From the NCBI GenBank assembly GCA_030634125.1, contig DAOWBJ010000005.1, forward strand, positions 1-17,273: a stretch of DNA of 17,273 nt, in the 5' to 3' direction. The translations under genes and the position numbers were made by a program. Shown here in pieces: positions 1 through 7,209 of this stretch; position 1 is the stretch's first letter; every line of letters starts with the position of its first letter. The notes under the pieces were generated by a model. The model saw nothing but the letters and a program-made list of their open reading frames with translations, made no database searches and was not told the origin of the DNA. The DNA comes from Victivallales bacterium. GTDB taxonomy: Bacteria > Verrucomicrobiota > Lentisphaeria > Victivallales > Victivallaceae.

Positions 1-814
1 AATCGTCAAAACACTGCTTGAATTTAAAGAAGTGGAGATGATTATTCTGTTCGGCAGTTACGCGACAGGTAAATATGTACATTTAGACAGGTACATTGAG
101 GATGGGATTACCTATGTATATCAGTCGGATTATGACTTATTGATTATTTTAAGCCAGAATAAACAAGCCGACAATATTAATCTTGTTCATGGAATTACCG
201 AGAAACTAGAGCAACTGAAATTATCCACTCCTGTCAGTCCGATATACGAAGGTGCGGCGTTTGTAAACGAACAACTGTCTGAGGGTAACTACTTCTTCAA
301 TGACATCAAAAGTGAAGGCGTTTTACTGTATACCTCCAAAAGAAAAAAATTAGCCCGAAAAAGAAAATTAAGCAATGAAGAAATAAAAAAACATGCCCAA
401 GACCATTTTGATGACTGGTTCGAGAGTGCAAAAGTTTTTTATATTCAATATGAAAATGCTCTTAAAATTCCTAATTTGAATAATGCCGCTTTTCAGCTTC
501 ATCAAGCCACTGAACGTTATTATCATACGCTAACTTTGGTATTTACAGGCTATAAACACAAAACACATAATCTGGAAGAATTGGGGAAAATAGCCTCTAC
601 ATTGAATCTGGAGTACAAAAAAATATTTCCCCGAAAAACAGAAATTGAAAAACATCATTTTAGTTTACTGCAGAAAGCATACATCGATTCCCGGTACAAA
701 AAAGGCTATAGAATCAGCAGAAAAGAACTTGAGTACCTTTCAAAACGGGTAATCAAACTCCAAAGTTTAACCGAAAAAGTCTGTAAAGCAAAAATCAAAA
801 GTTTTACAGAATAG
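1..814 (+). CDS. MNT-HEPN fusion protein (nucleotidyltransferase plus HEPN domain), 5' end outside the window
   Basis: The reading frame is open from the window edge. The GTG at 32 is internal, because residues encoded at 2-31 (IVKTLLEFKE) already match the usual lead-in to the nucleotidyltransferase strand, so the true start lies upstream. The N-terminal half shows a DNA-polymerase-beta-like MNT core: FGSYATGK, then SDYDLLII with the paired acidic metal ligands, separated by an insert of about 20 residues. The C-terminal half is helical and HEPN-like, with FQLHQATERYYHTLTLVF followed by KTHNLEELG and AYIDSRYKKGYRISRKELEY. I see no clear RX4-6H RNase pair. The MNT and HEPN domains are usually separate toxin-antitoxin proteins in which MNT modifies HEPN; single-chain fusions are known in Bacteroidota and relatives. 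Role inferred: stress or defence regulation, or a domesticated pair. It ends in TAG and is followed by a palindrome and terminators. Confidence 0.8.
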   Translation, partial: IVKTLLEFKEVEMIILFGSYATGKYVHLDRYIEDGITYVYQSDYDLLIILSQNKQADNINLVHGITEKLEQLKLSTPVSPIYEGAAFVNEQLSEGNYFFNDIKSEGVLLYTSKRKKLARKRKLSNEEIKKHAQDHFDDWFESAKVFYIQYENALKIPNLNNAAFQLHQATERYYHTLTLVFTGYKHKTHNLEELGKIASTLNLEYKKIFPRKTEIEKHHFSLLQKAYIDSRYKKGYRISRKELEYLSKRVIKLQSLTEKVCKAKIKSFTE

Positions 815-885
815 AGAATTCTCCTCGAGTAGAAACGAGAAAGCACGGCTAGGGGCAGCCGTGGCTTGCCTTAGATTAAAAGAGC

Positions 886-905
886 CGCCTCTGTCTTTAG
901 AGGCG
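886..905 (+). other. Hairpin downstream of the MNT-HEPN gene
   Basis: CGCCTCT (886-892) and AGAGGCG (899-905) form a 7-bp stem with a 6-base loop. No T-run follows, so it is not a complete intrinsic terminator. A second hairpin, CACGGCT/AGCCGTG (844-850/857-863), and a 10-bp palindrome, GAGAATTCTC (814-823), lie just before it. The spacer 815-928 is therefore strongly structured but has no supported gene. Confidence 0.5.
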
Positions 906-928
906 CATTTTACCATTGATTGTTGCGC

Positions 929-960
929 CGCTGGCGACCAGCGTTTTTATTTTTTCTTTT
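929..960 (+). terminator. Intrinsic terminator after the MNT-HEPN gene
   Basis: CGCTGG (929-934) and CCAGCG (938-943) form a perfect 6-bp GC-rich stem with a CGA loop, followed at once by TTTTT and a long T-rich tract to 960. This is a classical plus-strand rho-independent terminator. Its TGGCGACC core recurs in the terminator-like hairpin behind ilvD at 9541-9558. Confidence 0.75.
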
Positions 961-1014
961 TGGGTTTAACGCAAACTATCAAGCAGGACGCGAATATTAA
1001 AGTTTAAAACAAAG

Positions 1015-1034
1015 GTGGGCTTGAAAAGTCTCAC
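1015..1034 (+). other. Hairpin in the spacer between two terminators
   Basis: GTGGGCTT (1015-1022) pairs with AAGTCTCAC (1026-1034) around a GAA loop, with one bulged T and one G-T pair. It lies between the terminators at 929-960 and 1051-1084. A short structured transcript ending at the second terminator is possible, but I found no convincing promoter. Confidence 0.3.
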
Positions 1035-1050
1035 AAACACCATTAATATA

Positions 1051-1084
1051 AAGCTCCGGGCGAATATGCCGGGGGCTTTTTTTT
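1051..1084 (+). terminator. Second plus-strand intrinsic terminator
   Basis: AAGCTCC (1051-1057) pairs with GGGGCTT (1072-1078, one G-T pair), and an inner GG/CC pair closes over one bulged G. Eight T residues follow from 1077. It sits about 120 bp after the first terminator with no ORF between, so it is either a backup or the end of a small RNA. Confidence 0.65.
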
Positions 1085-1126
1085 GACAAAATTTGCGAAA
1101 ACCAAATCCCTTACTACAACGGAGGA

Positions 1127-1238
<112 letters not shown>

Positions 1239-1258
1239 GGATGTTTCGTGGGAGATAT

Positions 1259-1286
1259 AGTATAGCTCAATCTCGCGAAGCATCAA
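1259..1286 (-). promoter_or_regulatory. Likely promoter of tRNA-Ser
   Basis: On the minus strand, TTGATG (1286-1281) is followed after 16 bases by TATACT (1264-1259). This places a transcription start about 10-15 bases ahead of the mature tRNA 5' end at 1238. The match to the housekeeping -35/-10 consensus is good, but the site is predicted only from sequence. Confidence 0.55.
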
Positions 1287-1290
1287 GTTC

Positions 1291-1327
1291 AAAAATAAAA
1301 AAATATGAAAATATTTTTTTTATTTTT
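1291..1327. terminator. All-A/T inverted repeat after the polymerase gene, possible bidirectional terminator
   Basis: AAAAATAAAAAAATAT (1291-1306) faces its near-perfect inverse complement at 1311-1327 across a GAAA spacer. It lies just downstream of the polymerase stop codon (minus direction) and upstream of the tRNA promoter. An A/T-only stem flanked by T-rich sequence is a weak but plausible terminator. Confidence 0.4.
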
Positions 1328-1338
1328 GCCGGAAGATA

Positions 1339-3531
1339 CTAGAATAACTCAGGTTGACGGGTGTCAGGGATGAACTCCTTGAATTTTTTGCGTAGGTCAT
1401 TTAGCTTGTTCAGATAGTAAAGTGTATTTTCATCTCGCCGATCGGGGGCATCCGCGAAAAGCTTGGAGTTGTCTACTACAGATACTTTTTTCTTGTCGCC
1501 GATGATGTAATAATGAACCTGATCGCCGCGTTCATAGTCGCGGTCTGAAGCTATTGCCAACTCATACGCCGCGCTGCGGCGGCTTTTGCCGCTAGCTTGT
1601 TTTTCCTGATAATTGCGTAATGAATTGTTGAGTGTTTCGGTTTTGGCTAATTCGCTTAAAGGTATTTTGCGGGTTTCAATAGCTCGCTGGAAATCGTCGA
1701 ACATATCTTCTATTTGTTCGTATTCTTCCTTTAAAAGCATAGTTAAAAGTTTTTGCATGCAGGTGCGCTGAAAGGGTTCCAATCCCCGTGATTTGAGTGC
1801 CGCGCCGGTGATGGCGACTTCGCCGTTGTCTTCCAGTAAAGCGTAGTTTTTACTTTTATAACAGAACATTGCCGGATAGGTCGAGTCCAATTCCACCTCG
1901 ATGCCCTTCGGAAGGATTTTTTGTATCATTTTTTCCATTATTTCAGGAGATTTTATTGTTTCAGCCGGGACAAAGTAAATACCGTCAGTATCCATTTCGA
2001 TAACTTTTGCGCCTGAATCTTTGAGAAATTCTAACATCATGGTCAGGATTTCGCGACCGCGCGAAGTAACTTCTCCCGCCATAGCGTAGTCATTGAAAGT
2101 ACCTTGCGAAAAACCTAAATAACCGTAGAATGAGTTGATCAGTATCTTAAACGTCGTCTGTAAAGCATTATACAGACCTTTTTCCACTGAAGTTTTCGCT
2201 TTTCTTTCAGAATCTTTCGCATCCAGACGAAACAGGCGTAATTCCTTGAGCATTCGTGGAAAAGCTTTGAGGATATCGTTTTTGGGGCACCAGTTTTCGG
2301 CAATGATTATTGACGGATACAGCGAACGGATATCACAATGCCAGACTTTTTTATGTGTGCCGGTTTCAAAAGCTTGTGTTAAACCACCGCTGTAGCTTTG
2401 CGGCATCTCAGGGTAGGGCAGGCTTTGTCCGGCGTTCAGGTATTCGCTGACCAGCATCGCGTCAATACGGGTGGCGTTGCCGCGTACTACGCAGTCTTGA
2501 TATTTCAGAGGGATTAATTGTGCCTGATGAAAATAGCTGGGGGACAGAATTTCACTGATCGCGCGGGTTTCCCTTACGTCGTCGAGAGCGTATTTGAGCA
2601 GGCGTTCGCGGTCGTCGAACCATGCCTGACTGATCTGCGAGCCTTCGACATAAGTCCGGTTTTCGGGAGATACTCCGAAATGTTTGGCGACATATTTCAG
2701 ACCGTAACTTTCGAGGTTGCGGTGGACTATATCATAAAATATGCACAGGTGGAAAGTATCGACAACATGGCGTCCGTAGAGGTCGTAACGCGTATAGTTG
2801 ATAGTGCGTTCGGCGGCGTTGAAACGCGAATTACGTTTTGTGAAGAGCCTGGCTTCGCGTCCTAACGTTAATTTTACTTTATTAAGTCTGGCACGGGTTT
2901 CAATGTAAGGCAGGTCAAAACGGAAAATATTATGACCTTCAAGTACGTCGGGATCGCGTTCCGTAACGGTTCTGACGAATTCCTCAAGCAGTTCTTTTTC
3001 GTTCATATCGTCGAGCGATATGACTTTTTCCCAGCCGGTATTGTCTGACATGGTGATGATGATGATTTTATCTTCGCGGCGTTTGGCGTTTGGAAACTCG
3101 AATCCCCCAGTGGTCAAGGTTTCGATATCAAACTGCATGCGGCGCAGTTCATTGAACCGCATATCTCGAAACAAGCGTATTTTCTGTGACATCATGGCTT
3201 GCTGAGCGAAGTCCGGGACCAGGCGGTATGACATGCCTTGAGCAGCATTTTGACTTTTCAATAATTTTACCGCGTCCAGATAATCTGTAATGCTTTCGAA
3301 GTTCGCCAGACAGGCAATCGGGGCATCACCTTTTAATTTGACGAGCTCGAACTTCTTGTCAAAGTTGTTCAGGAGTTCGGGCTTGGTCAAAAATAAAAAT
3401 GGAGTAAACGCTTGAGTTTTGTTTTCACATTTACCGGCTTTATCACGCAAAAATAAAGTGGTTTCGTTGTCGCTTGTTTCGATTGCTACGATTCGTTTTA
3501 AATCACAAGAAACCAGATTATTTAAATGCAT
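1339..3531 (-). CDS. polB: Family-B DNA polymerase with 3'-5' exonuclease (Pol II-like)
   Basis: The 730 residues carry every family-B signature. Exonuclease motifs: Exo I FDIET (D135, E137), Exo II NIFRFD (N201-D206), Exo III YALDD (Y314-D318). A YSGG linker sits at 380-383. Polymerase motifs: A DIRSLYPS (D400-S407), B KILINSFYG (K462-G470), C DTD (514-516). All metal-binding acids are present, so both activities should be intact. Family-B enzymes of this size in bacteria usually act in repair and replication restart, like E. coli Pol II (783 residues), with the replicative role left to PolC/DnaE. The C-terminus ends QPELF, resembling a beta-clamp-binding pentapeptide. The start is supported by GAGGAG a few bases upstream. 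It lies 20 bases behind cimA on the same strand, so the two are probably cotranscribed. It ends in TAG. Confidence 0.93.
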   Translation of the reverse strand: MHLNNLVSCDLKRIVAIETSDNETTLFLRDKAGKCENKTQAFTPFLFLTKPELLNNFDKKFELVKLKGDAPIACLANFESITDYLDAVKLLKSQNAAQGMSYRLVPDFAQQAMMSQKIRLFRDMRFNELRRMQFDIETLTTGGFEFPNAKRREDKIIIITMSDNTGWEKVISLDDMNEKELLEEFVRTVTERDPDVLEGHNIFRFDLPYIETRARLNKVKLTLGREARLFTKRNSRFNAAERTINYTRYDLYGRHVVDTFHLCIFYDIVHRNLESYGLKYVAKHFGVSPENRTYVEGSQISQAWFDDRERLLKYALDDVRETRAISEILSPSYFHQAQLIPLKYQDCVVRGNATRIDAMLVSEYLNAGQSLPYPEMPQSYSGGLTQAFETGTHKKVWHCDIRSLYPSIIIAENWCPKNDILKAFPRMLKELRLFRLDAKDSERKAKTSVEKGLYNALQTTFKILINSFYGYLGFSQGTFNDYAMAGEVTSRGREILTMMLEFLKDSGAKVIEMDTDGIYFVPAETIKSPEIMEKMIQKILPKGIEVELDSTYPAMFCYKSKNYALLEDNGEVAITGAALKSRGLEPFQRTCMQKLLTMLLKEEYEQIEDMFDDFQRAIETRKIPLSELAKTETLNNSLRNYQEKQASGKSRRSAAYELAIASDRDYERGDQVHYYIIGDKKKVSVVDNSKLFADAPDRRDENTLYYLNKLNDLRKKFKEFIPDTRQPELF

Positions 3532-3551
3532 AGCCGACTCCTCATTGGCTT

Positions 3552-5096
3552 TTAGCTGTTTTGCTTTGTTACTACTAAATTCAGCATTTTTAAGGTTGCC
3601 TCAATAGCCGCGGCGATCTGGTCGGAATCTATTCCGATTGTCCGCAGTGGAGCAGTATCGCCTTCCCAGCTTATGGTTGTTTCCACCAGAGCATCAGTTT
3701 TGCCGCCTGGAGGAATGCGTACTTCGTAATCCAGCAGAAGCGGTACGGTTACGCCGAATTTTTTCATACATTTGCGAACCGCTTTTACAAAAGCATCGTA
3801 ACCGCCGTCTCCATTTGCTTCACTTTTTATTATTTCACCATTATAGGAAATAGTTACAGAAGCGCAGGGGGTTTTACTGCTGCTGCTAAGAATTTGATAA
3901 TCAATGAATTTCACCTTGTCCATCAAAGGAGTGCGCAGGACATCGGATATGATGAAAGGCAAATCAGCAGGGGTGACGCTTTTCTTTTTGTCGCCGAGCC
4001 GGACGATTTCCCGCAATACTTTGGAGTGCAGGGCTGAATCGAGCTCCAAGCCCATTTCATCAAGATTCTTTTCGAGAGAAGCTTTGCCGCTGAGCTTGCC
4101 CAGTGCGTAAACGCGTTTGCGCCTGAAGCGTTCCGGCAGCAGTTTGTTGGCGTAAAGATTGCCTTTTTTGTCGCCGTCTGCATGAACTCCGCAAGTTTGC
4201 GTGTACACGTCCGAACCGATGATCGGTGAATTAGAACTGTTGCGTTTGCCGGAAATAGTCTGCATCAAGGTTGCGGCGTATTGTAATTGTTTTTCAGCTA
4301 AATGTGTCTTACGGCTGGTCATGTCGTGGATAACGGCAGCTATTTCAGCTAAAGACTGGTTGCCGGCGCGTTCGCCGAGTCCGTTCACCGTCGTATGTAT
4401 TCCGCTTATTCCCGCTTCCGCGGCGGTCAGCGAATTCGCGGTAGCCAAACCGTAATCGTTGTGCGCGTGGAAATCCATTTTTGCTTTCGGGAATGCTGAA
4501 TACATCCAGTCGAGATAACGAGTTGTTGCCGCCGGGTTCAATATACCGAGCGTATCGGGCAGCATTATGCGTTTTACCGGGAAGTCCTGTAAAAATGTCA
4601 TAAAAGCGTGAATATATTGAAAACTGTCCCGCATTCCGTTTGACCAGTCTTCGAGATAAACATTTACGTCCAGACCTTGTTTGTCCGCGTAAAGGATGTT
4701 TTCTCCGACCTGTTTGAAATGTTCTTCGGGAGTTTTGCGCAGTTGGATGCGGCAATGTTTTTCCGAGCCTTTGACCAGTAAATTGATAACTTTGCAGCCG
4801 GTATTCCTGATCCAGTCAACGGATTTGCCGTCATCTACGAAACCGAGGATTTCCAGACGTTGTTCAAATCCGCGTTTAGCTGCCCATTTTGCTATACTTA
4901 ATACAGCTTCCTGTTCGCCCGCGGAAACCCGCGCGGAACCAACTTCCAGGCGGTCAACCCGTAATTTACTTAGTAAAACCTGTGCTATCTGTAATTTTTC
5001 CACCGGAGTATATGCTACTCCCGGTGTTTGTTCGCCGTCACGCAGAGTGGTATCCATTATTTCTACGTAAGTGCTGTGTCTATGTGATTTGCTCAT
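3552..5096 (-). CDS. cimA: (R)-citramalate synthase, Leptospira type
   Basis: The 514-residue protein condenses pyruvate and acetyl-CoA to citramalate, opening the threonine-independent route to isoleucine. It aligns by eye along its length with Leptospira interrogans citramalate synthase, at a constant +3 offset. From memory of that enzyme, its metal ligands correspond to D20, H210, H212 and N246. Catalytic residues correspond to R19, E149, H305, D307 and Y315, and its hydrophobic pyruvate pocket (Leu, Leu, Tyr) to L84, L107 and Y147. All are present, which favours citramalate over 2-isopropylmalate synthesis. The TIM barrel (about 10-280) is followed by a linker and the LeuA-type regulatory domain (about 390-510, DYEVRIPPGGKTDALVET near 456-473) that binds feedback inhibitor. 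GGAG precedes the ATG. An Ile-rich short ORF lies upstream and the polymerase gene follows 20 bases downstream. 2-Isopropylmalate synthase is the main alternative call. Confidence 0.9.
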   Translation of the reverse strand: MSKSHRHSTYVEIMDTTLRDGEQTPGVAYTPVEKLQIAQVLLSKLRVDRLEVGSARVSAGEQEAVLSIAKWAAKRGFEQRLEILGFVDDGKSVDWIRNTGCKVINLLVKGSEKHCRIQLRKTPEEHFKQVGENILYADKQGLDVNVYLEDWSNGMRDSFQYIHAFMTFLQDFPVKRIMLPDTLGILNPAATTRYLDWMYSAFPKAKMDFHAHNDYGLATANSLTAAEAGISGIHTTVNGLGERAGNQSLAEIAAVIHDMTSRKTHLAEKQLQYAATLMQTISGKRNSSNSPIIGSDVYTQTCGVHADGDKKGNLYANKLLPERFRRKRVYALGKLSGKASLEKNLDEMGLELDSALHSKVLREIVRLGDKKKSVTPADLPFIISDVLRTPLMDKVKFIDYQILSSSSKTPCASVTISYNGEIIKSEANGDGGYDAFVKAVRKCMKKFGVTVPLLLDYEVRIPPGGKTDALVETTISWEGDTAPLRTIGIDSDQIAAAIEATLKMLNLVVTKQNS

Positions 5097-5170
5097 TAAA
5101 ATTCTCCATCTTGATATATAAATATTATTTTTCGGTTAAGTTATGTGGAGTTGCAGACTGAATATATTTA

Positions 5171-5218
5171 GTCTTTTCTCCCTTGGTGCGGGACCTTAAG
5201 CACTAGTGCGCAAAAGAC
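5171..5218 (-). promoter_or_regulatory. Structured leader RNA upstream of cimA
   Basis: GTCTTTT and AAAAGAC (5171-5177/5212-5218) could close a three-way junction containing the palindrome GCACTAGTGC (5200-5209) and a TCCC/GGGA hairpin (5179-5182/5190-5193). In the cimA transcript the GGGG near leader codons 21-22 competes with GGGA for the same CCC tract. GTGC can likewise pair with either of two GCAC segments. Mutually exclusive pairings of this kind are typical of attenuators. No T-run follows, so control by intrinsic termination is not obvious. Confidence 0.35.
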
Positions 5219-5283
5219 CCCTTACTAATGCCGATGGCAGTAATAATTATATCGAAATTGCGAATGTATCTAAATTTTAGCAT
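5203..5283 (-). CDS. Putative isoleucine-rich leader peptide upstream of cimA
   Basis: A 26-codon ORF (ATG at 5283, TAG at 5205-5203) contains six isoleucines, five of them within codons 12-19 (IIITAIGI). Its stop codon falls inside a palindrome about 105 bases before the cimA start. Isoleucine is the end product of the citramalate route, so ribosome stalling at this run could report isoleucyl-tRNA supply, as in classic ilv leaders. Against it, there is only a weak GAAG as ribosome binding site and no downstream terminator with a T-run. It could be a chance ORF in A/T-rich DNA. Confidence 0.42.
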   Translation of the reverse strand: MLKFRYIRNFDIIITAIGISKGSFAH

Positions 5284-5466
5284 AAGCGCAAGTGCTTCTT
5301 TATTTTTTTACATTTAAGTGTTATTTAATCAACTCAAGTTTAACATAACCGCAAAAAAGGAAAAAGCAAGGCATTGTAATTTGGAAGATTTCACAAAGTT
5401 GACTTGTATTTATTTAGTTTTCCTGGTATTTTGCTTTATGACATAATAACATAACGGAGATTTGAG

Positions 5467-6210
5467 ATGAAAAATTTTAGAATCGCAGCTTTATTATTCA
5501 GTATGGTTTGTATCGTCCCCGGCAGCGGTTGCCACTATGATGGAGACCCCGCTAACATTAGTTTGTCTGTACTTCAGTTGAAAATGCAGAAGGCAATGGA
5601 TCCGGACGGGCGTTATCGGAAATCAAAATCCTATGTCCAGAAACAAATATTAATGGTTAGAGAAGATTGGGAAAGTGACAAAGAGTTCATTGTTGAATTA
5701 AAGTATAAGCGTCCTGATAAGATGAAAATGACTATCAAAGAAGACAATATTCCAATTAATTCCATTATTTTTAACGGTCAGAATGCTTGGACTGTGGATT
5801 ATAAAAAGAGAAAAAGAACTTTAATTAGTGGTGAAGAATTAGAGAAAAAGAAAGTGTTTTTTGCTTTAGGCCGTCCAGACAGTACTTATCAGGAGATTTT
5901 TAAAGAAGTAAAACTTTTTCAAGTAGAGCTTGATGATCAACCATATTATAAAATCAAGTGTATCTCAAAATTCAAAGATCAAGAACCGCTTCTTATTTAT
6001 GTCGGTAAGCATAACTTTCTTACAAAACGTGTGGATATTCCACCAGATGGTAAATCAATTGTTGACCAATACGGCTTGCATGATGGAGTCATAATTCCTG
6101 CGGAGTCAACCGATTTTTCAGATGACATCGAATTTCGATATAAGCTGATCATGTATAAATTAAATGTAAATATCGACGACAACGAATTTTTCCCGCCGGT
6201 TTTTAAATAA
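5467..6210 (+). CDS. Putative lipoprotein with LolA/LolB-like fold
   Basis: The 247-residue product starts with a signal sequence: basic MKNFR, a hydrophobic stretch to about residue 17, then PGSGC. C22 would be the lipidated cysteine, although the -3 residue is Gly rather than the usual Leu. The mature part is a single domain with alternating strands, and phrases such as KYKRPDKMKM, FNGQNAWTVDYKKRK and YVGKHNFLTKRVD. These resemble outer-membrane lipoprotein-sorting (LolA-like) proteins, which carry acyl chains in a half-barrel. The exact partner is unknown. GGAG lies 7 bases before the ATG. It is divergent from cimA across a 370-bp spacer and is followed by decayed DNA. It could instead be a lineage-specific envelope lipoprotein without sorting activity. 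Confidence 0.68.
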   Translation: MKNFRIAALLFSMVCIVPGSGCHYDGDPANISLSVLQLKMQKAMDPDGRYRKSKSYVQKQILMVREDWESDKEFIVELKYKRPDKMKMTIKEDNIPINSIIFNGQNAWTVDYKKRKRTLISGEELEKKKVFFALGRPDSTYQEIFKEVKLFQVELDDQPYYKIKCISKFKDQEPLLIYVGKHNFLTKRVDIPPDGKSIVDQYGLHDGVIIPAESTDFSDDIEFRYKLIMYKLNVNIDDNEFFPPVFK

Positions 6211-6291
6211 AATCTACAATAGTTAGGAAGAGAAATGGTACAGCATGTAACCATAAAACGGAATAGCTCTATTGGTGGATTATTAATGGAA

Positions 6292-6310
6292 CATCTTGAG
6301 CATCAAGATG
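6292..6310 (+). terminator. Hairpin downstream of the lipoprotein gene, possible terminator
   Basis: CATCTTGA (6292-6299) and TCAAGATG (6303-6310) form a perfect 8-bp stem with a 3-base loop, followed by only three T residues. It is the nearest candidate for ending the 5467-6210 transcript. It also lies inside a 26-codon ORF (6235-6315) that has a good GGAAGAG ribosome binding site but no recognisable product. Confidence 0.35.
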
Positions 6311-6330
6311 TTTAATGACAGGAAATACAT

Positions 6331-6359
6331 TCCGAATGATTTCTTTTGAAATCATTGGA
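6331..6359. repeat. Inverted repeat in the decayed region
   Basis: AATGATTTC (6335-6343) pairs perfectly with GAAATCATT (6348-6356) across TTTT, and outer TCC/GGA bases extend it past one bulge. It overlaps the end of the broken minus-strand ORF at 6352-6519. Its role is unknown. Confidence 0.35.
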
Positions 6360-6519
6360 TTAAAAATTTATCAGAAGTCAGGACTATGCCCTGAGAACGC
6401 GATTTTCCTCAATAATTCAAGGATTGCTGCAGGTTGTTGATCGCGTCCTGAGCAGCTTTTTCCTGCACTCAGTTGAAGTGCGAGCAGACTTTTTCCGCGG
6501 ATAAATTCATTTGTCTCAT
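6352..6519 (-). pseudogene. Short broken ORF of unknown family with two in-frame TGAs
   Basis: Read as one frame from the ATG at 6519, the sequence gives 56 codons interrupted by TGA at codons 17 and 37 and closed by TGA at codon 56. The segments between (NLSAEKVCSHFN, QEKAAQDAINNLQQSLNY, GKSRSQGIVLTSDKFLIQ) have normal protein-like composition, which is why I read it as a decayed gene rather than random sequence. I do not recognise the family. It lies in the same degenerate tract as the relaxase and araA remnants. It may be noise. Confidence 0.3.
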
Positions 6520-6626
6520 ATCAATAAGTCCAATTAATTAAAGACAAATAATATCAGCCTATAAATTGATTTTACAACCATTTGAACTATTGAATTGATG
6601 GATTGCATTATAAATATTAGCCTCGA

Positions 6627-7097
6627 ATGAGCTATGGAACGTCCCGGAAGCATTGCTCAGTGCTATCCGTCAATTCATCTGCCCTGAATTCATTCCCAAA
6701 TGACTTTTTTAGAATCCTAATCACAGCCAACAATCAGGAATACAACTTGACCAACGGAGATACCGCAACAATCGAGGGAATTTTCCCAGACGGCGAAATA
6801 TTATTAGATGACGACAGAACAATCCCGGAAAATTTTGAATCAATATCATATGGTTATGCCACAACCAGCCACAAAAGCCAGGACTCCACCTGTGACCACG
6901 CAATATTAGCGGCAGCCCAAATGAGCAACCGAGCTTGCTATGTAGGCTCCAGTAGAGGCAGACAATCAGTAAAAGTCTTCACCCCCGACTTTGAGCATCT
7001 TCATGCCAGTGTAAAAAGAAATTCAGAACATTTAACAGGACACGATTTAATAGCGTCAAGACAACAATATATTATATTGTTATTGCCCAAAAAATAG
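6627..7097 (+). pseudogene. C-terminal remnant of a TraI/TrwC-type conjugative relaxase-helicase
   Basis: From about residue 25 (near 6700) the product matches the end of the superfamily-1 helicase half of MobF relaxases. It has RILITANNQEYNLTNGDTA, then YGYATTSHKSQD (motif V-like), then RACYVGSSRGRQSVKVFT (motif VI-like). Intact relaxases of this family are many hundreds of residues and begin with a relaxase domain carrying catalytic tyrosines. All of that, plus the Walker A part, is missing. The first 24 residues show no resemblance to the family, so the break is near 6700. No credible ribosome binding site precedes the ATG. This is the relic of a conjugative plasmid or integrative element. 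Confidence 0.72.
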
Positions 7098-7209
7098 ATA
7101 TTGAAACCCTCAAAACAAAAAAACAACTATAATTTATGTCACAAAGTGCAGAAGATGCACATTTTCTCTTTGAAAAATAAGCCTTCAAGCAAAACGATAT
7201 GATCTAGTT

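Noticed and set aside
815..1126. Possible CRISPR or tandem repeat array in the hairpin-rich spacer
   Set aside because: The hairpins differ in sequence and spacing, and no repeat-spacer periodicity is present.
3923..4183. Minus-strand ORF inside cimA in another frame
   Set aside because: It lies wholly within the strongly conserved citramalate synthase frame and has no domain features of its own.
6235..6315. 26-codon ORF with a good GGAAGAG ribosome binding site after the lipoprotein gene
   Set aside because: There is no recognisable product and it contains a perfect hairpin. It lies at the edge of degenerate DNA, so it is not supported as a gene.
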